Shown here piece after piece: positions 7,051-16,318 of a stretch of 64,000 nt of DNA. The translations under genes and the position numbers were made by a program. The notes under the pieces were generated by a model. The model was given only the letters and a program-made list of their open reading frames with translations, had not been told where the DNA came from and did not search any database. Source of the stretch: Lutispora sp003527145 (lineage in GTDB: Bacteria; Bacillota; Clostridia; Lutisporales; Lutisporaceae); the NCBI GenBank assembly GCA_029983695.1, contig JASBZB010000016.1, forward strand, positions 24,353 to 88,352. Direction: 5' to 3'. Positions within the stretch are counted from its first letter, which is position 1; the number at the start of each line of letters is the position of its first letter.

Positions 7051-10000
7051 ATGAAAATGAGAAAGGGATTAAAAAGGATAAGTATTTTACTTGTATTCCT
7101 CATGGTTCTTTCAATGATGTTGCCAATGAGCGCTGTTTTGGCGGAAGATAATGATGCTAAAACAATTACTATATTGGGAACGAGCGATCTGCATGGAAGA
7201 ATCTATCCGTGGGAATATGCAGCCGGAAAAGAAGATTTAAAATCAGGCTTTGCCAAGATTTATACTTTAGTAAAGCAGGAAAAGGCTGCAAATCCGAATA
7301 CTCTTTTAGTTGACTGCGGCGATACTGTTCAAGGCAACTTGGCTGATCTATTCAACAGTCAACCTGTACATCCTATGGTCGAAGCATTAAATTACATGGG
7401 TTATGATGCTTGGACTATCGGCAATCATGAATTCAACTTCAATCTAGACTTCTTAAATAGAAACACTGAAGCCTTCAAAGGAAGCGTGCTGGTTGCCAAT
7501 ATCTATAAGGAAGACGGTACTCGTGTTTTTGAACCATATAAAATATTTGAAAAAGACGGTGTGAGGATTGCTGTTGTAGGTATGACCGCACCTCATGTTC
7601 CTACCTGGGAGTCCGCTAATCCGGATCGCTTTAAGGGCATGACCTTTACTGATCCGGTGGAAGAAGCTCAGAAGGTAATAAAAGAACTGGAAGGTAAATA
7701 TGATGTTTTGATTGGAACCTTCCATTTAGGATCCACCCCTGAAAAAGGAACTACCGATGGCGCATTGCCGGTTGCAGAGGCAGTACCGGAGTTCGACGCA
7801 ATATTCTGCGGACATGCCCATGCTAAATTTGATAATATTGAATCAAAATCCGGAGTAAAGCTGATAGAACCGGGAAGCAATGGTGCAGCTTTGGCTAAAG
7901 TTGATGTAAATGTGGCCAAAGAAGATGGCAAGTGGATTGTAAAAGAAGTCACGACAAAGAATATAGATGTGACTGCAGATGTGGAAGCAGATAAAGGTAT
8001 GCTGGAGAACTTTGCTTATGTAGATGAGAAATCTAAAAAAGAAGCAGCAAAAGAGGTTGGCAAAGTTACAGCCGATTTTGTAAAGGGCGTAGATTATTTT
8101 ACCGGCGCCGACAAAATTACAACGGCTCCGAGAGCGCAGCTTGAAGATAATGCCATCACAGATTTGATAAATGAAGTTCAAATGTATTATGCGAAGGCCG
8201 ACATTTCTGCAGCGGCGCTGTTTGATATGGATGCAAATGTCAAAGCCGGTCCTTTTAGACTGCAGGATGCAGCCAAGATATATAAGTATGACAACAATAC
8301 CTTAGTGGGATTAAATATTACCGGCAAGAACTTAAAAGAATACATGGAATGGTCGGCAGGTTATTATAATCAGTACAAGGACGGAGATCTGACAATAAGC
8401 TTCAATCCTGACGTAAGAGCTTATAACTATGATATGTTCTCAGGAGTCAATTATGATATCGACATATCAAAGCCTGTAGGCAGCCGTATAGTCAACCTTA
8501 CATATAAAGGCCAGCCTATAAAGGATGAGAGCATATATAAATTAGCTTTGAATGACTATCGTTTCGGAACATTGAAGAGCCTTAAACTGGCGACAGATGC
8601 TGATAAATACTATCCTACAAAGGATCAAGAAGGAAATCAGGAATCCATGAGAGCCCTTGTTTTGAAGTATGTACAAGAGGTTAAGAAGGGCACTGTTACT
8701 CCTGCTGTAGATAATAATTGGAAGATAATAGGCACCAAATTTGATACGGAAAAGTACAAAGAGTACTATGACCAAATAAAATCCGGTAAAATCAAGATAC
8801 CCGTATCCTTTGACGGAAGAACCCTTAATGTGAAGTCCGTCAATATTGATGATCTGGCAAAGCTGGGCAAGGTCCCAAATACTAAGGTCATTTCACTATT
8901 GTCTGTAAATGATTTCCACGGCAATATCGTTGAAAGCGGAAAGAATCCCGGAGCAGCAAGATTGGCAGGGTATTTTAAAGCGCAGAAAGCAGCCAATCCC
9001 GAGGGAACAATAATTCTAAGCGCCGGGGATATGTACCAGGGTACAGCAGATTCCAATCTCATGTACGGAGTACCGGTTCAGGCTATCATGAACTATATAG
9101 GCTTTGATGCAATGGCCATGGGGAATCATGAGTTTGATTGGGGTATGGGAGCAATAAACAAGTGGAAATCATTGACTAAATTCCCGTTCCTTGCAGCAAA
9201 TATAATTGACAAGAAAACAGGCGAGGTCGCTGATTTTGTAGAGCCATACACAATAGTAGAGAGAAACGGTATAAAAGTAGGCATAATAGGAATAGCAACC
9301 CCTGAAACAATGACAAAGACAAAGGCTGAAATGGTAGAGCCCTATATATTCAAAAATCCCGCTGAAACAGTCAGCGCCTTGGTGCCAAAAGTCAAAGAAG
9401 CCGGCGCAGATATCATTGTGGTGCTCAGCCATCTGGGTGCAATGCAGGATAGCAAGACAAAGGAAATCACCGGTGAAGCGGCTGATTTTGCAAAAGCAGT
9501 CAATGGAGTGGATGCCATAATAACGGGTCACTCTCACCAGACAATCCAAGGCAGGATTAACGGTATACCTGTAGTGCAGGCATATTATAATGGCAGATCC
9601 GTTGCCCATATCGATCTATATCTGGATGCTGAGAAGAAGGTTACAAGGAGCGAATTCTTCGTCGATGCCAATGTAATCAAAGCTCCAGAGGATGAACAAA
9701 TGAAAGGTTATCTAAGATTCATCGGAAATGAGCTGTCGCCGATCAAGAATGTACTGCTGGGTAAAGCATCTTCTGCTTTGAATCATGATACTGCCGTAAC
9801 TCAGGTATCTCCTGTAGGAAATTTTGTGGCGGATGTAATGAGAAAGGCTGCCAAGGCTGACATAGCGATTCAAAATGGCGGTGGACTGAGAAGAGATATC
9901 CCTGAAGGAGATATTACCATGGGCCTTATGTACGAGCTCCTGCCCTTCGATAATACATTGTTTACCTTTGATTTGACAGGGAAGCAGGTTAAAGAAGCTA

Positions 10001-10374
10001 TAGAGCATGGTATAATATTAAACAATGAAAAGACATTCAGATCAGGCCAATTCTCCGGGCTAAAGGTTAAATATGACTCGGCCAAAGCAAGGGGAGAGAG
10101 AATAGTTGAAATTACATTGCTGGATGGGAGCCCGCTCGCAGACGACAAGGTTTATAAGGTTGTAACCAATGACTTCCAGGCAACCGGCGGAGATGAATAC
10201 GTAATGTTTAAAGAAGGCAAGAATACTTTTGACACAAACATTCCGATAAGAGATGTTGTCGTAGATGAGATAAAGAAATTGAAGGTCATCAATCCTGTGG
10301 AAGATGACAGGTTAATAGATGTAGCAGGGAAAACCAGCATGGTCATACCTTTTGACTTTGATTTGGCAGCATAA
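7051..10374 (+). CDS. Secreted tandem 5'-nucleotidase / 2',3'-cyclic phosphodiesterase
   Basis: 1107 residues with a clear signal peptide (residues 1-27, cut after AVLA). Two full UshA-type units follow. Unit 1 (about 40-560) has SDLHGR, DCGDTVQGN, GNHEFNFN and GHAHAKFD; unit 2 (about 610-1100) has NDFHGN, SAGDMYQGT, GNHEFDWG and GHSHQT, each with its own C-terminal nucleotide-binding domain (unit 2 shows NGGGLRRDIPEGDIT). The metal ligands of the calcineurin-like phosphoesterase core are intact in both. The likely role is extracellular dephosphorylation of nucleotides for phosphate or nucleoside scavenging. GGAGG sits 6 bases before the ATG. No cell-wall anchor motif is seen. It is a single-gene unit with its own promoter and terminator. 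Confidence 0.92.
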   Translation: MKMRKGLKRISILLVFLMVLSMMLPMSAVLAEDNDAKTITILGTSDLHGRIYPWEYAAGKEDLKSGFAKIYTLVKQEKAANPNTLLVDCGDTVQGNLADLFNSQPVHPMVEALNYMGYDAWTIGNHEFNFNLDFLNRNTEAFKGSVLVANIYKEDGTRVFEPYKIFEKDGVRIAVVGMTAPHVPTWESANPDRFKGMTFTDPVEEAQKVIKELEGKYDVLIGTFHLGSTPEKGTTDGALPVAEAVPEFDAIFCGHAHAKFDNIESKSGVKLIEPGSNGAALAKVDVNVAKEDGKWIVKEVTTKNIDVTADVEADKGMLENFAYVDEKSKKEAAKEVGKVTADFVKGVDYFTGADKITTAPRAQLEDNAITDLINEVQMYYAKADISAAALFDMDANVKAGPFRLQDAAKIYKYDNNTLVGLNITGKNLKEYMEWSAGYYNQYKDGDLTISFNPDVRAYNYDMFSGVNYDIDISKPVGSRIVNLTYKGQPIKDESIYKLALNDYRFGTLKSLKLATDADKYYPTKDQEGNQESMRALVLKYVQEVKKGTVTPAVDNNWKIIGTKFDTEKYKEYYDQIKSGKIKIPVSFDGRTLNVKSVNIDDLAKLGKVPNTKVISLLSVNDFHGNIVESGKNPGAARLAGYFKAQKAANPEGTIILSAGDMYQGTADSNLMYGVPVQAIMNYIGFDAMAMGNHEFDWGMGAINKWKSLTKFPFLAANIIDKKTGEVADFVEPYTIVERNGIKVGIIGIATPETMTKTKAEMVEPYIFKNPAETVSALVPKVKEAGADIIVVLSHLGAMQDSKTKEITGEAADFAKAVNGVDAIITGHSHQTIQGRINGIPVVQAYYNGRSVAHIDLYLDAEKKVTRSEFFVDANVIKAPEDEQMKGYLRFIGNELSPIKNVLLGKASSALNHDTAVTQVSPVGNFVADVMRKAAKADIAIQNGGGLRRDIPEGDITMGLMYELLPFDNTLFTFDLTGKQVKEAIEHGIILNNEKTFRSGQFSGLKVKYDSAKARGERIVEITLLDGSPLADDKVYKVVTNDFQATGGDEYVMFKEGKNTFDTNIPIRDVVVDEIKKLKVINPVEDDRLIDVAGKTSMVIPFDFDLAA

Positions 10375-10397
10375 GATAATAATAGGATTACAAGTAA

Positions 10398-10427
10398 GAA
10401 AGGTGCATAAGCGCCTTTCTTTTTTTC
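10398..10427 (+). terminator. Intrinsic terminator after the nucleotidase gene
   Basis: GAAAGGTGC / GCGCCTTTC, 9-bp stem with loop ATAA, then eight T. Confidence 0.9.
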
Positions 10428-10429
10428 TC

Positions 10430-10458
10430 TTGTAGAAAGCCTGGCGATTTTGTATTAT
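10430..10458 (+). promoter_or_regulatory. Putative sigma-A promoter before trmL
   Basis: TTGTAG (10430-10435), 17-base spacer, TATTAT (10453-10458). Confidence 0.5.
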
Positions 10459-10488
10459 ATATATAGACTTACAAGGGAGATGTTATGC

Positions 10489-10953
10489 TTGTCGATAAAT
10501 ATAGTGCTTGTAGAGCCTGAAATACCTCAGAACACCGGTAATATTGCAAGAACCTGTGCAGCAACAGGCTGTAAGCTTCACTTAGTAAAGCCTTTGGGCT
10601 TTTCTGTGGAAGATAAGTATTTAAAACGAGCCGGATTAGACTATTGGAGTTTGGTTGAGATTAAATATCATGATAATTTAGATGCTTTTTTCGATATGTA
10701 TAGAGAAGGAAAGTTCTTCCTTTCCACCACTAAAGCTAAAAACAAATATACTGATTTAAAATATGAAAAGGATTGCTTTATATTGTTTGGCAAAGAAACC
10801 GCAGGATTGCCCAAGGATTTGCTTTTAAAAAATCCGGATGAATGCATAAGGGTTCCTATGATCGATGAAGCAAGATCCTTAAACCTTTCGAATTCTGTTG
10901 CTATAGTAGTTTATGAGGCACTAAGGCAAATCGGATTTCCCAATATGATATAA
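10489..10953 (+). CDS. trmL: tRNA (cytidine/uridine-34-2'-O)-methyltransferase TrmL
   Basis: 154 residues from the TTG at 10489, chosen because AAGGGAG (10473-10479) is nine bases upstream; the ATG at 10480 is too close to that site. The protein has the SPOUT methyltransferase motifs: PEIPQNTGNIARTC (motif 1), LFGKETAGLP (motif 2) and RSLNLSNSVAIVVYEALRQ (motif 3, knot). Length matches the short TrmL/YibK subfamily, which uses S-adenosylmethionine to methylate the wobble ribose of tRNA-Leu isoacceptors. The neighbours are DegV-type lipid-binding proteins 24 bases downstream, so it may be co-transcribed with them without functional connection. Confidence 0.92.
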   Translation: MSINIVLVEPEIPQNTGNIARTCAATGCKLHLVKPLGFSVEDKYLKRAGLDYWSLVEIKYHDNLDAFFDMYREGKFFLSTTKAKNKYTDLKYEKDCFILFGKETAGLPKDLLLKNPDECIRVPMIDEARSLNLSNSVAIVVYEALRQIGFPNMI

Positions 10954-10977
10954 CATAGAGTGTAGGGGGAGTTATTA

Positions 10978-11817
10978 ATGGCTGTTGTTATTTTAACAGA
11001 TACTATGTGCGATGTACCTAAGAAATTTGCAGATGAATATAATATCAGAGTATTGCCATTGACAGTAAATTTTGGGGAAGAATCCTTCAGGGATGGTATA
11101 GATATTACAGCAGATGAATTCTTTAAGAGACTGGAATCTTCTGAGGAACTGCCTAAAACATCCCAGATAAACCCTCCGCAATTTGAAGCTGTATTTAAGG
11201 AGGAATTGGGAAAGAGCAATGCTGTTGTCGCGATTCTGGGTTCTTCCGAATTGAGCGGCACGTATAACTCCGCGGTTATTGCCAGAAATAATTTGGAAAG
11301 CCATAATATATTTGTCATAGATTCAAGAGCGGTGACCTTGGGGGCAGGATTGCTGGTTATTAAGGCGGCGCGCTTGGCACGTGAGGGCAAATCTGCAGAG
11401 GATATAGTTGATAATATTGAAAAAGCCAAAGATAGGATGAAACAATTTTTTATTATAGGAAGCTTGAAGTATCTGTACAAAGGAGGGCGCATATCTCTTT
11501 CTGCTTCGGTGCTTGGTTCGATTTTGAACATTAAGCCTATAATAACTATGGTGGATGGAAAACTGGAGATGATTGAAAAAACCAGAGGAATAAAGAAGGC
11601 CATTTCCATAATGATGGATAATATAAAATCTAACGGTTGGACATTAGACGGTAAGGTGATAGGCATAAACCATACCTTATGTCCTGAACAAGCTGATTAT
11701 ATTGAAGAAATAATAAATATGTCCTTTAAGCCCAAAGAGATAATAAGAGGAGAGGTGGGATCTGTGGTAGGAACTCATGCCGGCCCCGGTTGTGTGGCGC
11801 TACATTTTGAATTATAG
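10978..11817 (+). CDS. DegV family fatty-acid-binding protein (first copy)
   Basis: 279 residues with the DegV pattern throughout: N-terminal ILTDTMCDVPKKFADEYNIRVLPLTV, TSQINPPQFE, then ILGSSELSGTYNSAV and LKYLYKGGRISLSA. DegV/FakB proteins bind a fatty acid and, in Firmicutes, present it to the kinase FakA for phosphorylation and entry into phospholipids. No fakA gene is in the window. AGGGGGAG precedes the ATG. A paralogue of identical length follows 14 bases downstream. Confidence 0.9.
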   Translation: MAVVILTDTMCDVPKKFADEYNIRVLPLTVNFGEESFRDGIDITADEFFKRLESSEELPKTSQINPPQFEAVFKEELGKSNAVVAILGSSELSGTYNSAVIARNNLESHNIFVIDSRAVTLGAGLLVIKAARLAREGKSAEDIVDNIEKAKDRMKQFFIIGSLKYLYKGGRISLSASVLGSILNIKPIITMVDGKLEMIEKTRGIKKAISIMMDNIKSNGWTLDGKVIGINHTLCPEQADYIEEIINMSFKPKEIIRGEVGSVVGTHAGPGCVALHFEL

Positions 11818-11831
11818 AGGAGAGGTGGAGT

Positions 11832-12671
11832 ATGAGCAAGATTAAAATAATTACCGACAGTACATCAGATTTGCCAAGAGGTATAGCAGAAAAATATGAT
11901 ATTGAGGTTTTGCCTCTCACCATATTTTTTGATAAAGATGAATATAGAGATTGGGTAGATATAGCTCCAAACGCTTTTTTCGAGAGGATGAGAAATTCAG
12001 AAAAATTGCCAACAACATCACAGGTGAACCCAAACAGCTTTAAAGAAAAATATGAATTGTTTCTAAAGGATTATGACCATATAATATCCATACATCTGTC
12101 TTCAGATGCCAGCGGAACTTATAATTCTGCAGTAATTGCCAGGGAAATGGTCGGCGAAGATAAGGTAACTGTTATAGATACAAGAAACTATACCTATGGC
12201 TTCGGCCAAATGGTGATAGAAGCCGCAGAGATGGCGGGGGAGAGAAGGACAAAAGAGGAAATAGTTGATAGAATAAACTATCTGATAGATAATGTGAAAA
12301 CTTTATTTGTGGTTGATACCCTTGAGTATTTAAAAAAAGGCGGAAGACTCTCTGCTACTAAGGCAACCATAGGGACCTTGTTAAACCTGAAGCCCATATT
12401 GACTGTTGACGACGGAAAAATAGTGGCGATTGACAAGGCCAGAGGGATGAAGAAAGCGCTGAAACGGATTGTGGAAATAATGCAGGAGCAAGGTGCCAAC
12501 TTAAAAGATCAGAAGGTCAAGCTCGGTCATGCAGATAATCTGGAGCATTTAAGAGACTTTGAAGCTGCCATCGAGGAAACCTGCGGCAAATTTGAGATGG
12601 AAGAATTTGAAATAGGCTGTGTCATAGGCGTATATTGCGGTCCGGGAACCGTGGTTATCCACTATATTTAA
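11832..12671 (+). CDS. DegV family fatty-acid-binding protein (second copy)
   Basis: 279 residues, same length and motif order as the preceding gene (ITDSTSDLPRGIAEKYDIEVLPLTIF, TSQVNPNSF, HLSSDASGTYNSAV, LEYLKKGGRLSATKATIG) but clearly diverged. The pair reads as an old tandem duplication giving two lipid carriers, possibly with different acyl-chain preference as known for FakB1 and FakB2. GGAGAGGTGG is upstream of the ATG. No terminator is obvious after it: the A/T-rich stretch at 12668-12690 has no strong stem. Confidence 0.9.
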   Translation: MSKIKIITDSTSDLPRGIAEKYDIEVLPLTIFFDKDEYRDWVDIAPNAFFERMRNSEKLPTTSQVNPNSFKEKYELFLKDYDHIISIHLSSDASGTYNSAVIAREMVGEDKVTVIDTRNYTYGFGQMVIEAAEMAGERRTKEEIVDRINYLIDNVKTLFVVDTLEYLKKGGRLSATKATIGTLLNLKPILTVDDGKIVAIDKARGMKKALKRIVEIMQEQGANLKDQKVKLGHADNLEHLRDFEAAIEETCGKFEMEEFEIGCVIGVYCGPGTVVIHYI

Positions 12672-12700
12672 AAATTTTTTTAAAAACAAACAAATAAAGC

Positions 12701-12778
12701 TTGAATAGATTAGACAAATTGTATATAGTATAAGTATAGGAAATATCTATAAAAAAAATATACGATTTTTGGTATAAT
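12701..12778 (+). promoter_or_regulatory. Promoter region of the glycine reductase operon
   Basis: Two candidates: TTGAAT (12701-12706), 17 bases, TATAGT (12724-12729); and a perfect -10 TATAAT at 12773-12778 with no good -35, whose start site would lie just before the riboswitch. Which is used cannot be decided from sequence. Confidence 0.5.
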
Positions 12779-12787
12779 TTAATATGG

Positions 12788-12969
12788 TATGGATGAAGAT
12801 TCGCGGGAGATGCCTATTAAAATAGGAGCCGAAGGAGTAAGTACGGAAAAGCCCGTTAATGAAACTCTCAGGCAAAAGGACCGCAATCGGACATAACTCT
12901 GGAAAGCATTATGCACCGAAGGAGCAATTCTATTTCATAGAAGAATCTCTCAGGTTAATGACAGAGATA
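12788..12969 (+). promoter_or_regulatory. Tandem glycine riboswitch (two aptamers)
   Basis: Aptamer 1 (about 12802-12886) shows GCGGGAGA, GCCGAAGGAGTAA, ACTCTCAGGCAAAAGGACCGC; aptamer 2 (about 12893-12967) shows ACTCTGGAAAGC, CACCGAAGGAGCAA, ATCTCTCAGGTTAATGACAGAG. These are the conserved cores of the gcvT/glycine riboswitch in its tandem form. It precedes the whole grd operon, so glycine would switch on its own reductive degradation. A terminator hairpin follows directly, consistent with transcriptional control. Confidence 0.95.
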
Positions 12970-12995
12970 GAGGCAACTGCTTCTATCTCTTTTTG
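12964..12995 (+). terminator. Riboswitch-controlled terminator
   Basis: GAGATAGA and TCTATCTC form the stem, followed by TTTTT. Its 5' arm overlaps the end of aptamer 2 (ACAGAGATAG), so glycine binding and termination compete: the expected layout of a glycine ON switch. Confidence 0.8.
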
Positions 12996-13101
12996 TTAGC
13001 ATGAGAACATCAGTTGCGATTCATAAATGCATCTTTGATAAACTACCCGCTAACGAAAAAAGAATAGAAGATAATATGCAGCTAAAAATATTGATTGAGA
13101 G

Positions 13102-13503
13102 GTGATAAGCCTGACACGGAATATCTATATTTTAACTAATAATGTCTTGATTTGTGATAAATTTAACGACACATTGAAGGTTTCTTACGTTGACGGCAGC
13201 TATATCGATGTTTTGTATCAGGTAAGAGACAGAATACACACAGGCAGTGTCCTGATCTCACATCCCCTTATGGGAAGCGTTAAACCAAATGAGACACCAT
13301 ATAGAAGCATAATATTGGAAGATAAAAAAGGAGCTTTGGATTTTCAATCGCTTTCAATCATTGAATCCAGCATAGAAAGCTGTAAAAAACTGCTTAATGA
13401 CAGACCTACACCGGACTGGAGCAATAAAGTCCTTGAAGATTTTAGGTTTTTGGATATGAAGCTTTTAGAAAGCGCATTATCAAGCCTGGGTATAAACTAC
13501 TAA
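13102..13503 (+). CDS. grdX: GrdX family protein
   Basis: 133 residues, starting with GTG at 13102 next to GAGAGG. The core HPLMGSVKPNETPYRSI is the hallmark of GrdX, a small protein of unknown biochemical role found as the first gene of glycine/sarcosine/betaine reductase operons. Position (directly after the glycine riboswitch, before trxB) matches the order known from amino-acid-fermenting Clostridia. No transmembrane segment, cofactor motif or catalytic motif is visible. Confidence 0.88.
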   Translation: MISLTRNIYILTNNVLICDKFNDTLKVSYVDGSYIDVLYQVRDRIHTGSVLISHPLMGSVKPNETPYRSIILEDKKGALDFQSLSIIESSIESCKKLLNDRPTPDWSNKVLEDFRFLDMKLLESALSSLGINY

Positions 13504-13572
13504 AACCAGATGAATAGATATAACAAACTAATCCAATGATATACATATGAAAGTGATGAAAGGGGTAGAATA

Positions 13573-14502
13573 ATGGATAAAATTTACGATGTTGCCATAA
13601 TAGGGGGAGGACCTGGAGGACTTGCTGCAGGATTATATGCTTCCAGAGGCAGAATGAGTGCTGTAATAATTGAAAAAGGCAAATGGGGAGGACAGGCTGC
13701 AACAACCGAAGAGCTGGAAAACTATCCCGGTTCTATTGAGCATCCTACAGGGCCCAGCCTTACAGCAAGGATGAAGAGTCAGGCAGAAGCCTTTGGAACT
13801 GAATTTATAAAGGATGAAGTGGTAGGGTTTGATTTAAGCGATAAAGTCAAAGTCCTGAAGCTGAAAGAAGGAGAAATTAAAGCGAAATCGATAATCATAG
13901 CAAGCGGAGCTCAGCATGTCAATTTAGGAGCACCGGGAGAAGACGATTTCAGAGGTAAAGGCGTATCCTACTGCGCAACCTGTGATGCTGATTTCTTCGC
14001 AGAATTGGAAGTAGTAGTTGTAGGCGGAGGAGACGCAGCGGTTGAAGAAGCTTTGTATCTTACCAAATTTGCTGATAAGGTCTCAATAGTTCATAGAAGA
14101 AATGAATTCAGAGCAGCAAAATCTATCGTAGAAAAAGCATTGGATAATGAAAAAATACAAATAATATGGGATAGTGTTGTTGAAGAAATATACGGTGATG
14201 GAATAGTGGAAGGCGTTAAGCTGAAAAATGTAAAAACCGGCGAGATAACAGACTACAGAACCGATGGAGTATTCGTATTCGTAGGCACAAAGCCTGTATC
14301 CGAATTTGCAAAGGGCATAGTGGATATGGATGAAAAGGGTTATATAATTGCAGATGCGGAGATGAAGACTTCAGCAGAAGGTATATTTGCAGCAGGCGAT
14401 GTCAGGGTTACACCATTAAGGCAGGTTATAACTGCAGCAGCGGATGGAGCTGTGGCAGCTATAAGTGCTGAAAAATATATAGAAAGAACCTTTAATAAAT
14501 AA
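13573..14502 (+). CDS. trxB: Thioredoxin reductase of the glycine reductase operon
   Basis: 309 residues. FAD-binding GGGPGGLAAGLYASRG is at residues 11-26, the redox-active pair is CATC (Cys134, Cys137), the NAD(P)H-binding GGGDAAVEEALYLT follows, and the FAD-closing motif is FAAGDVRVTPLRQ. This flavoprotein reduces the thioredoxin encoded next, which regenerates the selenoproteins GrdA/GrdB during glycine reduction in the cytosol. Its location in the operon indicates a dedicated role. GAAAGGGG precedes the ATG. Confidence 0.93.
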   Translation: MDKIYDVAIIGGGPGGLAAGLYASRGRMSAVIIEKGKWGGQAATTEELENYPGSIEHPTGPSLTARMKSQAEAFGTEFIKDEVVGFDLSDKVKVLKLKEGEIKAKSIIIASGAQHVNLGAPGEDDFRGKGVSYCATCDADFFAELEVVVVGGGDAAVEEALYLTKFADKVSIVHRRNEFRAAKSIVEKALDNEKIQIIWDSVVEEIYGDGIVEGVKLKNVKTGEITDYRTDGVFVFVGTKPVSEFAKGIVDMDEKGYIIADAEMKTSAEGIFAAGDVRVTPLRQVITAAADGAVAAISAEKYIERTFNK

Positions 14503-14609
14503 TTAGAGGAGACTGGAGCCGCTAAAAGACAAGAAAATCTCACGAAATCTGAAATAAAAAATTCAGTGACTTTCAGTGGCTTATAAAATGCTTAAAAGGA
14601 GGTGAAACA

Positions 14610-14930
14610 ATGTTAGAGCTGAACAAAGAAAATTTTGACCAAGAGGTATTACAGGCAGCAGGACCGGTAATAGTAGATTTCTGGGGCACAAAATGCGAAC
14701 CCTGCAAGGCTTTGATGCCCGACGTAGAAAGATTGGCAGAGCAATACAAGGATAAAATGAAGTTCTGCAAGCTTAATACTACTGAAAACAGAAGATTGGC
14801 TATAAGCCAAAAGGTTATGGGCTTACCTACTTTCATAGTTTATAAAAACGGCGAGAAGGTAAAGGAAATCAGCGGTGCAGATAATTGCACACCTGATACC
14901 ATAGAAAACCTGATAAAAGAGAACATATAA
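14610..14930 (+). CDS. trxA: Thioredoxin with CEPC active site
   Basis: 106 residues, one thioredoxin domain. The active site is WGTKCEPCK (Cys29, Cys32) instead of the general WCGPC, and the cis-proline motif is MGLPTF. Non-standard active sites of this kind are known in thioredoxins of glycine-reducing Clostridia. It is the electron carrier between TrxB and the glycine reductase selenoproteins. AGGAGGTG precedes the ATG. The 107 bases between trxB and trxA hold no recognisable element. Confidence 0.92.
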   Translation: MLELNKENFDQEVLQAAGPVIVDFWGTKCEPCKALMPDVERLAEQYKDKMKFCKLNTTENRRLAISQKVMGLPTFIVYKNGEKVKEISGADNCTPDTIENLIKENI

Positions 14931-14937
14931 CGTTTCC

Positions 14938-14960
14938 ATGGGGGACTCTCAGTCCCCCTC
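14938..14960 (+). promoter_or_regulatory. Intercistronic hairpin between trxA and grdE
   Basis: GGGGGACT and AGTCCCCC form a perfect 8-bp stem with a CTC loop. No T run follows, so it is more likely an mRNA-processing or stability element than a terminator; grdE's ribosome-binding site lies just downstream. Confidence 0.6.
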
Positions 14961-14983
14961 CAAATAAAAGGGAGGTGAATCTC

Positions 14984-16270
14984 ATGCGTCTAGAGTTAGG
15001 CAATATATTCATAAAGGATTTACAGTTTGGCGAAGCTACAAAAGTTGAAAATGGCGTATTGTATGTAAACAAGAAGGAGCTTTTGGAGGCAGTCAGCGGC
15101 GACAATAGGTTGGTCAGCATAGAGGTAGATATTGCAAAACCCGGTGAAGAGACCCGAATAATGCCGGTAAAGGACGTCATTGAACCAAGAGTAAAAGTTG
15201 AAGGGCCTGGCGGAATATTCCCAGGATTTATCAACAAGGTTGATGTAGTAGGATCAGGCAAGACTCATGTATTAAAAGGTGCTGCAGTTGTCACTGCAGG
15301 TAAGATTGTGGGATTCCAGGAAGGTATAATCGATATGACTGGGCCCGGTGCAGATTACACTCCGTTTTCTAAGACCAATAATTTAGTATTGGTTTGCACA
15401 CCTATTGATCATTTACCTCAGCATGAGCATGAGCAAGCAGTCAGGATGGTAGGCTTGAAAGCTGCGGCTTATATAGGAGAAGCAGGAAGAAATGTAAAGC
15501 CTGATGAAGTTAAGACTTATGAAACTTTACCGCTATTGGAAGGCATTAAGAAATATCCTGATCTTCCAAGGGTAGCATATGTCTACATGCTTCAAACCCA
15601 GGGACTTCTTCATGACACTTATGTATACGGTGTGGATGCAAAGAGAATAGTTCCTACACTCATATATCCAACAGAGGTTATGGATGGAGCAATACTAAGC
15701 GGAAACTGTGTTTCTGCATGCGACAAGAACCCAACATATAATCATCTGAACAATCCAATAATTGAAGATCTATATGAAAGACACGGCAAGGATTATAACT
15801 TTGTTGGCGTCATCATAACAAATGAAAACGTTACATTGGCTGATAAGGAAAGATCTTCAAATTGGTCCGCTAAATTGGCAGAATATCTCGGACTTGATGC
15901 AGTCATAGTATCTGAGGAAGGCTTTGGAAACCCCGATACCGACCTTATGATGAATTGCAAGAAGATCTCGGCAAAAGGAATTAAAACCGTCCTTGTTACT
16001 GACGAATATGCAGGAAGAGACGGAGCATCCCAATCTCTGGCAGATGCTGACAAATCAGCTGATGCAGTTGTAACAGCAGGAAACGCCAACGAAGTGATCG
16101 AACTTCCGGCAATGAAGAAGGTAATAGGGGATTTGAAACCTGCCGACATAATAGCAGGAGGCTTTGCAGGCAGCTTGAGACCTGACGGAAGCATAGTTGC
16201 TGAGCTTCAGGTAATAACCGGAGCAACCAGCGAAATAGGCTTCAATAAGCTATCAGCAACACAATATTAG
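14984..16270 (+). CDS. grdE: Glycine reductase component B, subunits alpha/beta proprotein (GrdE)
   Basis: 428 residues from the ATG at 14984; GGGAGGTG at 14970-14977 decides the start over the GTG at 14975. GrdE is a proprotein that is cut at an internal cysteine to give two subunits, one with an N-terminal carbonyl (pyruvoyl-type) group that forms a Schiff base with glycine. The expected site is visible as SGNCVSACD, with Cys242. Together with GrdB it makes the glycine-specific component B, so the operon targets glycine rather than sarcosine or betaine. The flanking genes are trxA and grdA. Confidence 0.93.
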   Translation: MRLELGNIFIKDLQFGEATKVENGVLYVNKKELLEAVSGDNRLVSIEVDIAKPGEETRIMPVKDVIEPRVKVEGPGGIFPGFINKVDVVGSGKTHVLKGAAVVTAGKIVGFQEGIIDMTGPGADYTPFSKTNNLVLVCTPIDHLPQHEHEQAVRMVGLKAAAYIGEAGRNVKPDEVKTYETLPLLEGIKKYPDLPRVAYVYMLQTQGLLHDTYVYGVDAKRIVPTLIYPTEVMDGAILSGNCVSACDKNPTYNHLNNPIIEDLYERHGKDYNFVGVIITNENVTLADKERSSNWSAKLAEYLGLDAVIVSEEGFGNPDTDLMMNCKKISAKGIKTVLVTDEYAGRDGASQSLADADKSADAVVTAGNANEVIELPAMKKVIGDLKPADIIAGGFAGSLRPDGSIVAELQVITGATSEIGFNKLSATQY

Positions 16271-16318
16271 AACTCAGATAATACAAAATAGAAAATCAAT
16301 ATAGAAAGGATGAATCGC

